Notes under the pieces: model-generated
Database searches by the model: none
What the model was told of the DNA's origin: nothing
The model's input: only the letters and a program-made list of their open reading frames with translations
Translations under genes and position numbers: made by a program
Shown here: one piece after another, positions 1-4,624 of the stretch
Layout of the letters: each line of letters opens with the position of its first letter
How positions within the stretch are numbered: position 1 is the stretch's first letter
Assembly: GCA_964385195.1 (NCBI GenBank)
Contig: CAYLOC010000199.1
Coordinates: 1-5,358, forward strand
DNA: 5,358 nt
Reading direction: 5' to 3'
From: CAYLOC01 sp964385195
GTDB lineage: Bacteria; Actinomycetota; Actinomycetes; Propionibacteriales; Nocardioidaceae

Positions 1-608
1 GTGATCTCGTTGCGGAAGCTCTTGCCGGTCTGGGCGATGCCGAACGGCGGCTTCTTCCGCGCCGAGCTCATCACGTTGAGGAAGTTGAGGAAGATCCCCT
101 GGCAGGTCTCCGGACGCAGGTAGTGCAGCCCGGACTCGTCCTCGATGACGCCGAGGTAGGTTTTCAGCATCTGGTTGAACGGCCGTGGCTGGGTCCACGA
201 GCCGCGGGCACCGCAGTTCGGGCACGCCACCGTCGCCAGGTCGACCGAGTCGGGGTCCTCGATGCCCTTCTTCGCCGCGACCGCCTCCTGGAGGTGGTCG
301 GCACGGAACCGCTTGTGGCAGTTCTGGCACTCGGTCAGCGGGTCGTTGAACGCGGTCAGGTGGCCGGACGCCTCCCACGTCTTGGTAGGAAGGATCACCG
401 AGGAGTCCAGACCGACGATGTCGTCACGCGTGGTGACCATCGCCCGCCACCACTGGCGCTTGATGTTCTCCTTCAGCTCGACCCCGAGCGGCCCGTAGTC
501 CCAGGCGGAGCGCGTACCGCCGTAGATCTCCCCGCAGGGAAAGACGAAGCCGCGGCGTTTGCACAAGCCGATAACGGCGTCGAGGGCGGATGTGCGCTGT
601 GAGGCCAT
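1..608 (-). CDS. glyS: Glycyl-tRNA synthetase, N-terminal part (cut by window edge)
   Basis: Class II aminoacyl-tRNA synthetase that charges tRNA-Gly with glycine in the cytoplasm, of the single-chain (dimeric) type. Seen in translation from 608: GGFVF-like N terminus (residues 19-23), WDYGPLGVELK (36-46), a zinc-type pair CxxC (C94, C97) and CxxC (C129, C132), LRPETCQGIF (164-173), PFGIAQTGKSFRNEI (188-202) containing the class II motif 2 FRNE. About 202 of an expected ~460 residues are present; the frame stays open to base 1. The ATG at 608 is chosen because GGAG lies 6 nt upstream; an in-frame ATG at 620 would add four residues but has no ribosome site. LRPETCQGIF has Cys169 where the family usually has Ala, a mild variation. 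The parallel ABM gene lies 117 bp upstream. Identity is very secure. Confidence 0.96.
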   Translation of the reverse strand, partial: MASQRTSALDAVIGLCKRRGFVFPCGEIYGGTRSAWDYGPLGVELKENIKRQWWRAMVTTRDDIVGLDSSVILPTKTWEASGHLTAFNDPLTECQNCHKRFRADHLQEAVAAKKGIEDPDSVDLATVACPNCGARGSWTQPRPFNQMLKTYLGVIEDESGLHYLRPETCQGIFLNFLNVMSSARKKPPFGIAQTGKSFRNEI

Positions 609-673
609 GTCGTTCTCCATCCGGCTGGCGGTCGGTGGGGGGCCGGGAGGCTCGATCTTCCCGGCAAGCGCCC

Positions 674-702
674 AGAGTACCGCCGGGGGCAGGCGGTCCA
701 GA
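674..702 (-). promoter_or_regulatory. Candidate promoter for glycyl-tRNA synthetase
   Basis: On the minus strand, TACTCT (679 down to 674) follows TCTGGA (702 down to 697) with a 17-bp spacer. It would start transcription roughly 55-60 nt before the synthetase ATG. The hexamers match the housekeeping consensus only partly, so this is a guess from spacing and position. The resulting leader would be too short for a T-box riboswitch. Read-through from the ABM gene is the alternative. Confidence 0.28.
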
Positions 703-715
703 AATCAGGATCAGT

Positions 716-737
716 CGCGGTGGGGCTACCCGCCGCG
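716..737 (-). terminator. GC hairpin enclosing the stop codon of the ABM gene (weak terminator candidate)
   Basis: CGCGG (716-720) pairs with CCGCG (733-737) and GGG (722-724) with CCC (729-731) across a one-pair mismatch, leaving a 4-nt loop (725-728). The minus-strand TAG stop of the ABM gene (728-726) is in that loop. No T-run follows on the minus strand, so it is not a classical intrinsic terminator. Actinobacterial terminators often lack a U-tract, but in GC-rich DNA such stems also occur by chance. Confidence 0.25.
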
Positions 738-1049
738 CGGCCGGGCCTCGTTCGGCTCCCCCGCTCCCTCCCCGACGATGACCTCGTACGCCGAGGGCTC
801 GTCCACGGCGTACTGCAGCACCGGGACCGCCTGCATCTTCACGTCGTACGACGACAGCGCCCGCCGGTAGGCACCCACGCCCTCCCAGTGGGTGTGGAGC
901 ACCCACAGCTCCGGGTCGTCGATCGCCCGGCCGATGGTGCCGGAGCCGAAACCAGGACGCGTGGAGAACACCTCCAGGCAGGCCGAGAGCTCGGCGACGG
1001 CACGTTCGGTGGCGTCGGTGGGATAGCGGAATCGGGACAGCACCAGCAT
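726..1049 (-). CDS. Antibiotic biosynthesis monooxygenase (ABM)-fold protein
   Basis: Small cytoplasmic protein of 107 residues, the size of a single ABM ferredoxin-like alpha+beta domain. Seen: N-terminal beta strand MLVLSRFRYP, an amphipathic helix around 13-30, RPGF (31-34), a central strand ending in LWVLHTHWEG (48-57), a second helix with YRRALSSYDVK (61-71), and a last strand near DEPSAYEVIV (83-92); the last ~15 residues are charged and probably disordered. The fold includes cofactor-free monooxygenases and haem-degrading enzymes, but many members next to housekeeping genes have no known substrate, so no reaction is assigned. The frame is open up to an ATG at 1124, but the 25 extra residues do not look like ABM sequence and would cover the promoter zone of the divergent gene. 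The ATG at 1049 starts exactly at the first strand. Its ribosome site is poor: GAAGG lies only 1 nt away. Same strand as the synthetase, 117 bp upstream; co-transcription is possible. Confidence 0.82.
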   Translation of the reverse strand: MLVLSRFRYPTDATERAVAELSACLEVFSTRPGFGSGTIGRAIDDPELWVLHTHWEGVGAYRRALSSYDVKMQAVPVLQYAVDEPSAYEVIVGEGAGEPNEARPRGG

Positions 1050-1092
1050 GCCTTCGAGTCTCGCGCATCGGTCCGGTACGGGGATGCCCCGG

Positions 1093-1121
1093 TTGCTGCG
1101 CACGGCCGTGAGGTCTAGCCT
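1093..1121 (+). promoter_or_regulatory. Candidate promoter for the TM-helix membrane protein
   Basis: TTGCTG (1093-1098) and TAGCCT (1116-1121) are separated by exactly 17 bp and lie 50 nt before the downstream ATG. TAGCCT fits the actinobacterial TANNNT -10 pattern; the -35 matches only its TTG. The position between divergent genes supports it. Confidence 0.38.
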
Positions 1122-1141
1122 CATTCGGGAAAAGCGGACAA
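1112..1141 (-). promoter_or_regulatory. Candidate divergent promoter for the ABM gene
   Basis: On the minus strand TTGTCC (1141-1136) and TAGACC (1117-1112) are spaced by 18 bp. The -10 overlaps the plus-strand -10 at 1116-1121 by two bases, so the two promoters would compete for polymerase. The hexamers are imperfect. If real, the leader to the ATG at 1049 would be roughly 55 nt, which supports that start over the ATG at 1124. Confidence 0.25.
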
Positions 1142-1161
1142 ACCGCCCATTCGATCCGACC

Positions 1162-1167
1162 AGGAGG
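1162..1167 (+). promoter_or_regulatory. Strong ribosome binding site
   Basis: AGGAGG, a full anti-16S match within AGGAGGAGAG, ends 4 nt before the ATG at 1172. It fixes the start of the membrane protein and is the best ribosome site in the window. Confidence 0.85.
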
Positions 1168-1171
1168 AGAG

Positions 1172-1864
1172 ATGACGCTCGCGTCGTTCAGCTTCACCCA
1201 GTCGTTCCAGGATGCGTTCACCGCGCTGATGCACTACATCCCGCAGCTCGTTGGTGCACTGCTCATCCTGATCATCGGCTACTTCATCGCCAAGTTCATC
1301 GGCAACGTCGTCGCCAAGTTGCTGGAGAAGATCCACTTCAACCAGACCATGGACCGCGCGGGGGTGAACCAGTTCCTGGATCGGGCGGGCACCGGCCTGA
1401 CCCCGTCCTCGCTGCTGGGGAAGGTCGTGTTCTGGTTCGTGTTCATCATCGTGCTGGTGATGTTCGCCAACGCCCTCGGCGTACCGGCGATCTCGGGCTT
1501 CTTGAACCAGATGATCGCCTACATCCCGAACGTGTTCGCCGCCATCTTGATCGTGTTCCTGGCCGCGCTGCTCGGCCGGTTCCTCGCGGGGATCGTGCGT
1601 GGGTTCACCGGCTCGGACGCGCTGGCGAGGGCGACGCACATCGTGATCATCGTGTACGCGTCGTTCGTGGCGCTGGTGCAACTGCACATCGCGCAGTTCC
1701 TGACCGGCACCACGTTCTTGATCATCCTTGCCGGCCTTGCTCTGGCCTTCGGCCTGGCGTTCGGCCTGGGTGGACGCGACGAGGCGCAGGCATTCATCTC
1801 GCGGGTGGTCAGGCAGTCCGGGTCCGGCCGACGGTCCGGGGACGACACCTCGCCGTCGGCATAG
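1172..1864 (+). CDS. MscS-related 'conserved TM helix' membrane protein without beta domain
   Basis: Integral membrane protein of 230 residues. Hydrophobic stretches lie near residues 21-43, 81-103, 112-135, 154-172 and 179-200. The first and third are related: YIPQLVGALLILIIGYFIAK (22-41) and YIPNVFAAILIVFLAALLGR (117-136), which is the repeated TM-helix unit seen in CmpX-like and other MscS-related proteins. The fifth is rich in Gly and Ala (AGLALAFGLAFGLGGRD, 187-203), resembling the pore-lining helix and following GLGGRD turn of MscS. The chain then ends after a short polar tail, so the soluble MscS beta and C-terminal domains are absent. Proteins of this architecture are usually annotated as mechanosensitive-channel-like; channel activity is not shown by the sequence. 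Start fixed by AGGAGG 4 nt upstream. It is monocistronic, divergent from the ABM gene and convergent with the PH-domain operon. Confidence 0.88.
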   Translation: MTLASFSFTQSFQDAFTALMHYIPQLVGALLILIIGYFIAKFIGNVVAKLLEKIHFNQTMDRAGVNQFLDRAGTGLTPSSLLGKVVFWFVFIIVLVMFANALGVPAISGFLNQMIAYIPNVFAAILIVFLAALLGRFLAGIVRGFTGSDALARATHIVIIVYASFVALVQLHIAQFLTGTTFLIILAGLALAFGLAFGLGGRDEAQAFISRVVRQSGSGRRSGDDTSPSA

Positions 1865-1878
1865 CCCTGGCATAGCCC
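1858..1878 (+). repeat. 10-bp direct repeat at the stop codon
   Basis: GGCATAGCCC occurs at 1858-1867 and again at 1869-1878, separated by one T. The first copy contains the TAG stop (1862-1864) of the membrane protein gene; the second has a TAG in another frame. It looks like a small local duplication. Confidence 0.6.
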
Positions 1879-1899
1879 CAACACGAAGGGCGCGACACC

Positions 1900-1949
1900 G
1901 AAGGATCCGACGCTGACGGTGCTATGACCGCTTCAGCGTCGGATCCTTC
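1900..1949. terminator. Perfect 17-bp inverted repeat, probable bidirectional terminator
   Basis: GAAGGATCCGACGCTGA (1900-1916) is exactly the reverse complement of 1933-1949. Inside it, CGGT (1917-1920) pairs with ACCG (1927-1930) after a 2-nt bulge (1931-1932), leaving a 6-nt loop (1921-1926). It sits between two convergent genes and would fold on either transcript. There is no U-tract on either side, as is common for actinobacterial stem-only terminators. The right arm is also coding: on the minus strand it encodes about residues 497-501 of the YdbT-like protein, whose TAG stop (1924-1922) is in the loop. Confidence 0.68.
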
Positions 1950-3436
1950 CGGACCGAGGAATGCGAGGGGGACTCGACCGGGCGCCGGTGTGCGCGCGCC
2001 CGGCCGACCAGCTCACCGATGAGCCGCAGCGCATCGGTGTTCTCCCGGTGCAGCGCCTCCCACCGGGTGGAACCCCGGGGCAGGTCGCAGTACACGGTCA
2101 CCACGCGGCACCGGCGCTGGATCCACCCCTGCCGCGCGGACACGCTCTGGATGCGGCCGTAGGGCACGTAGAAGCGGGTCCGCCGCAGCCTGCCGGTGCT
2201 CGTGACCGCTCCGCGGTCCAACAATGTGACACCGAGTCGCGGATACGCCCACGGGTCCAGGGTGCGGGCGCCTCGTCCTGCGGGCGAGAGGGCGGCTGCG
2301 GCGATCTGCTCACCGGTGACCTCCGCGATCAGCCCCAGTGCCTCCCTCCGGTCGGCCACCGGCATCAGCGATGCCGACTCCCCCCGACGGGCCCCAGCGA
2401 CGTCAACCTCGACCCGCGCCCATCCCAACCGCCGCCACAGGTACGGCTCCTGCAGCCGCACACCCTGGATCCGGTCGAAGTCGATGGTCTTGTTGACCGT
2501 GGAGGTGAGGCCGGAGGAGATCCGGATCCCGGTCGGCGTACCGAACAGCCGGAAGTTCGCGTCGCGCAGGACCGTGGCCACCTGTTTGCGGAGCTGGACC
2601 AGGATCGCCAGCGTGACCGGCACGATCCCGGCGGCGCCCGCGGCGAGGCCTGCCCACCCCCATACCGCTCCGGCCACGACCAGCGCGACGATCCACACCA
2701 CCACCAACAGCAACTCCCCGATCCCCTCCAGCAGCGCTGCCTGGACCAGCCGCGGCAGCGACACCTCCGCGATCAGGGTCTGCGCCGGGGCGCCCGAGGC
2801 GGCGGAGCCGGTCTCCGTCGATGCGGGCGCGGCAGGACCTCCCGGCGTACCGGGCGCCGCCCCCGTGTAGGGCAGGATCTCCTCCCGCACCTGCCAGGCG
2901 TCCCGGATGCCGAGGTAGGCCAGGTCGACCGAGGCGTCGTCGCCGGCGGCCATGTCCAGGCGGACGACCCCGAGCCCGAACAGGCGCGGGAGGAACGGCT
3001 GGTTGACGTCGACGGACTGCACGCGGTTCAGCCGCACCGACCGGCGCTGTTTCACGATCAGCCCGCGGTGGAACAACAGCGTCGCGGTGGGTGACCGGTC
3101 GGTCACCAGCGCGAACCCGGTGACCCGCCACGACAGCCACGAGCCGATCGCGACCACGACCGCGACCACGAACACCACCAACAGCCCCTTCAGCACCACC
3201 GACAGCTCGGCGTCGCCGTGCAGGGCGTGCCAGATCCACTCCAGCTTCTGCAGGTCGTCGCGGAAGATGCCGAAGCCTGCGGCAGCCGCGATACCCACCG
3301 CGCGCCAGGACCGGAACAGCGGGGTCAACGGATGCAACCGTCGCAACTGTGACTCCGGGATGCCCGCGTCGCTCTCCGACGTCGCGTCGTATGCGGACGA
3401 GCCCCCGCTGTCGGCCTGCACCGGCACGTCGCTCAC
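1922..3436 (-). CDS. PH domain-containing membrane protein, YdbT-like (three bPH_2 units)
   Basis: Membrane protein of 504 residues in the bacterial PH family (bPH_2, formerly DUF304), like YdbT of Bacillus. After a polar N terminus (1-35) there are hydrophobic segments near 44-58, 82-100, 237-258 and 262-280. Three PH units are recognisable by a repeated core: LNRVQSVDVNQPFLPRLFGL (136-155), FDRIQGVRLQEPYLWRRLGW (320-339) and YGRIQSVSARQGWIQRRCRV (426-445), each followed by a beta strand. A Pro/Ala/Gly-rich linker (191-219) joins the first unit to the second membrane pair, and the tail (480-504) is polar. The molecular role is not settled: in Bacillus, YdbST is linked to resistance to an antimicrobial peptide, but that should not be transferred directly. 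The start is GTG at 3436; it overlaps the TGA of the upstream YdbS-like gene as GTGA, indicating translational coupling. No strong ribosome site is seen, in keeping with coupling. The last codons lie in the terminator hairpin. Confidence 0.9.
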   Translation of the reverse strand: MSDVPVQADSGGSSAYDATSESDAGIPESQLRRLHPLTPLFRSWRAVGIAAAAGFGIFRDDLQKLEWIWHALHGDAELSVVLKGLLVVFVVAVVVAIGSWLSWRVTGFALVTDRSPTATLLFHRGLIVKQRRSVRLNRVQSVDVNQPFLPRLFGLGVVRLDMAAGDDASVDLAYLGIRDAWQVREEILPYTGAAPGTPGGPAAPASTETGSAASGAPAQTLIAEVSLPRLVQAALLEGIGELLLVVVWIVALVVAGAVWGWAGLAAGAAGIVPVTLAILVQLRKQVATVLRDANFRLFGTPTGIRISSGLTSTVNKTIDFDRIQGVRLQEPYLWRRLGWARVEVDVAGARRGESASLMPVADRREALGLIAEVTGEQIAAAALSPAGRGARTLDPWAYPRLGVTLLDRGAVTSTGRLRRTRFYVPYGRIQSVSARQGWIQRRCRVVTVYCDLPRGSTRWEALHRENTDALRLIGELVGRARAHRRPVESPSHSSVRKDPTLKRS

Positions 3437-3972
3437 AGTCCGGCCGACATCGCCTCGCCCTTGGCGGCAAGGCGGTCACGGAGCTCATGGGCGGCCCCGA
3501 CCGGGACCCCGGGGATGGTGGCGTCGGTGGTCGCCGATGCCGTGACCAAGGTGACGGTGGCGATTCCGAGGCGTGCCGAGACGGGGTTCGCCGAGACCTC
3601 GATGACCTGCATCCGCCCGTACGGCACCACCGTGAGCCGTCGGAGCAGACGTCCGTGGCTGACGAGCAGGTCCTGCTCCCGCTCGGCGTACTGCCATGAG
3701 CTCACCATGCGCGGTACCACGACGAACGCCAGCACGGCCGCGACCACGAGGGTCAGGACGCCGACGCCGAGCAGGACGAACCCGGCCACCGCTCCCACCA
3801 CGGCACCGATCACCAGCAGCACGACACCGACGAGCCCGAGGGCGGCGACCGGGATCCGGCGCTCGGTCACCAGACGGGGCGACACCGGAGTCCAGGCCAG
3901 CCCTTCCTCGGAGAACAGCGGGTCGGTCGTGGCCTGCTTCACACCCTCCAGCATACGGTTCGCCCCGGCCAC
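3433..3972 (-). CDS. PH domain-containing membrane protein, YdbS-like
   Basis: First gene of the PH-domain operon; 179 residues from the GTG at 3972. Seen: a cytosolic N terminus with DPLF and W-x-PVSPRL (17-34), two hydrophobic segments (about 40-61 and 64-86) forming a hairpin, then one bPH_2 unit with YAEREQDLLVSHGRLLRR (95-112) and the family core YGRMQVIEVSANPVSARLGI (118-137). This is the usual YdbS layout: two membrane helices plus one PH unit, encoded directly before YdbT. The two products probably act together at the membrane; partner and ligand are unknown. The start is uncertain: GTG 3972, ATG 3954 (six residues shorter) and GTG 3942 are in frame and none has a good ribosome site. 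The gene ends in TGA within the GTGA overlap with the next gene. It is divergent from the lipoprotein gene, 83 bp away. Confidence 0.87.
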   Translation of the reverse strand: MAGANRMLEGVKQATTDPLFSEEGLAWTPVSPRLVTERRIPVAALGLVGVVLLVIGAVVGAVAGFVLLGVGVLTLVVAAVLAFVVVPRMVSSWQYAEREQDLLVSHGRLLRRLTVVPYGRMQVIEVSANPVSARLGIATVTLVTASATTDATIPGVPVGAAHELRDRLAAKGEAMSAGL

Positions 3973-4004
3973 GGCTGAACCATCGCGGTTGGTAGAACGT
4001 GGTC

Positions 4005-4040
4005 ATGAAGGGGAGGGAAAGTACGGCGATCTCGCGGTAA
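4005..4040 (+). CDS. Possible 11-codon leader ORF upstream of the lipoprotein gene
   Basis: ATG at 4005 opens a frame encoding MKGRESTAISR and closes with TAA at 4038-4040, 15 nt before the lipoprotein ATG. TAGAAC (3993-3998) lies 6 nt before the ATG, a spacing that would give a leaderless start, but it lacks the final T of TANNNT and has no good -35. The peptide carries no run of one amino acid as in classical attenuators. ORFs this short arise by chance, so this is only a candidate. Confidence 0.15.
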   Translation: MKGRESTAISR

Positions 4041-4044
4041 GGAC

Positions 4045-4050
4045 AGGTGA
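4045..4050 (+). promoter_or_regulatory. Ribosome binding site deciding the lipoprotein start
   Basis: AGGTGA sits 5 nt before the ATG at 4056, a good spacing. An in-frame GTG at 4047 lies inside this motif and would need AAGGA only 3 nt upstream, so the ATG is preferred. Confidence 0.6.
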
Positions 4051-4055
4051 ACGGA

Positions 4056-4511
4056 ATGAAACGGCTGGGGATGCTCGGCGTCGTACTGCTCCTCGGGGTG
4101 CTGAGCGCGTGCGGCGGCGGGTCGGGATCGGGGTCGGGTTCGGCGACGAACGTCACCGTCAAGACCACGAGCGGAAAGCCGGGCACCTACCTCACCGACG
4201 GCAACGGCATCGCGTTGTACATGTTCGCCGCGGACAAGCGCGGCGGAAAGTCCACCTGCTACAACTCCTGCGCGTCGATCTGGCCGCCGCTGCTGACCAA
4301 GGGGGCTCCGAAGGCGGCCGGCCAGGCCAAGAAGGGACTGCTCGGTACGATCACCCGGTCCGACGGATCCACGGAAGTCACCTACAACGGATGGCCGCTG
4401 TACTACTACGCGCAGGACAACGACCCTGGCGACCTGCGGGGCCAGGGCATCGACAACTCCGGCGGGCTGTGGTGGGTGCTGTCACCGGACGGCACGCCGA
4501 TCAAGAACTGA
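4056..4511 (+). CDS. Secreted lipoprotein with Yx(F/W/Y)xxD repeats (COG4315 / Lipoprotein_15 family)
   Basis: Lipoprotein of 151 residues anchored to the outer face of the membrane. Residues 1-18 form a lipoprotein signal: positive start MKR, hydrophobic core, and lipobox LSAC with the lipidated Cys19. A flexible linker GGGSGSGSGSA (20-30) follows. The mature part has two related halves. The first has YLTDGNGIALYMFAAD (45-60) with the motif Y55-x-F57-x-x-D60, then C68-x3-C72 and IWPPL (75-79). The second has YNGWPLYYYAQD (110-121) with Y116-x-Y118-x-x-D121, then GLWWVLSPDG (137-146). The family (predicted lipoprotein with conserved Yx(FWY)xxD motif) has no firmly known function. The two cysteines could form a disulfide or hold a cofactor; this is inference. 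The longer start GTG 4047 adds three residues. It is divergent from the PH-domain operon and followed by a tandem repeat region. Confidence 0.92.
   Translation: MKRLGMLGVVLLLGVLSACGGGSGSGSGSATNVTVKTTSGKPGTYLTDGNGIALYMFAADKRGGKSTCYNSCASIWPPLLTKGAPKAAGQAKKGLLGTITRSDGSTEVTYNGWPLYYYAQDNDPGDLRGQGIDNSGGLWWVLSPDGTPIKN
4122..4145 (+). repeat. Four 6-bp repeats encoding the Ser-Gly linker of the lipoprotein
   Basis: Hexamers TCGGGA, TCGGGG, TCGGGT and TCGGCG follow each other in frame and encode SGSGSGSA just after the lipidation cysteine. Third-base differences suggest the array is old or selected for the linker rather than freshly expanded. A change in unit number would alter linker length without shifting frame. 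Confidence 0.65.
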
Positions 4512-4569
4512 GCCGGAGACTGAGCCAGCCACCGAGCGGGAGACTGAGCGGGAGCCGGTCGGGAGGCGG
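4510..4569 (+). repeat. Degenerate 12-bp tandem repeat after the lipoprotein gene
   Basis: Five consecutive 12-nt units can be read: GAGCCGGAGACT, GAGCCAGCCACC, GAGCGGGAGACT, GAGCGGGAGCCG and GTCGGGAGGCGG. Units 1 and 3 differ at one base; units 2 and 5 are the most worn. The array begins inside the TGA stop of the lipoprotein, and in that frame TGA recurs at 4521-4523 and 4545-4547, so it works as a string of back-up stops. In the +1 frame it would read as Glu-rich tetrapeptides (EPET, EPAT, ERET, EREP). Confidence 0.6.
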
Positions 4570-4579
4570 CTGCGCGGCC

Positions 4580-4607
4580 CCGGGCGGCAGCACCGGATGC
4601 GGCCCGG
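4580..4607 (+). terminator. GC-rich hairpin, possible terminator of the lipoprotein gene
   Basis: CCGGGC (4580-4585) pairs with GCCCGG (4602-4607), and GCA (4587-4589) with TGC (4598-4600), around one G/G mismatch and an 8-nt loop. No T-run follows. It ends 5 bp before the candidate -10 of the next gene. It may separate the two transcription units, but such stems are common in GC-rich DNA. Confidence 0.35.
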
Positions 4608-4612
4608 TCGCA

Positions 4613-4618
4613 TAGGGT
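4613..4618 (+). promoter_or_regulatory. Candidate -10 element giving a leaderless S9 peptidase mRNA
   Basis: TAGGGT fits the actinobacterial TANNNT -10 and ends 6 nt before the ATG at 4625, so transcription would begin at or next to the start codon. No clear -35 lies 17-18 bp upstream. Alternatively, AGGG at 4614-4617, 7 nt before the ATG, could act as a weak ribosome site on a longer mRNA; the two readings exclude each other. Confidence 0.42.
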
Positions 4619-4624
4619 CACCGC

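Noticed and set aside
609..740. T-box riboswitch upstream of glycyl-tRNA synthetase (CCACCGCG on the minus strand recalls the T-box antiterminator end)
   Set aside because: The match is partial, the tRNA-pairing TGGN bulge and specifier stem are missing, the match overlaps the coding end of the ABM gene, and there is no room for a full T-box leader.
1050..1124. N-terminal extension of the ABM protein to the ATG at 1124
   Set aside because: The 25 extra residues do not resemble the ABM fold, the ATG has no ribosome site, and the segment covers the probable divergent promoter region.
1048..1875. Long alternative plus-strand frame of 275 codons and a minus-strand frame of 250 codons over the membrane protein gene
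   Set aside because: Composition is dominated by Arg, His, Gly and Pro or by Asp, Glu, Gln and Arg, with no domain; these are GC-rich shadows of the clear membrane protein frame.
1900..1949. Inverted repeat as an insertion-sequence end or recombination site
   Set aside because: No transposase, target duplication or second copy is in the window, and one arm is part of an intact coding end; a terminator between convergent genes explains it better.
1961..3094. Plus-strand frame of 377 codons opposite the YdbT-like gene
   Set aside because: Low-complexity Arg/Pro/Gln/Asp-rich translation without motifs; the opposite strand encodes a recognisable three-unit PH protein.
4510..4569. CRISPR-like array
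   Set aside because: Units are only 12 nt, contiguous, degenerate and without spacers.
3461..4615. Plus-strand frame of 384 codons running over the YdbS-like and lipoprotein genes
   Set aside because: Ser/Thr/Arg-rich and then Arg/Gly-rich translation; it overlaps two well-supported genes in other frames.
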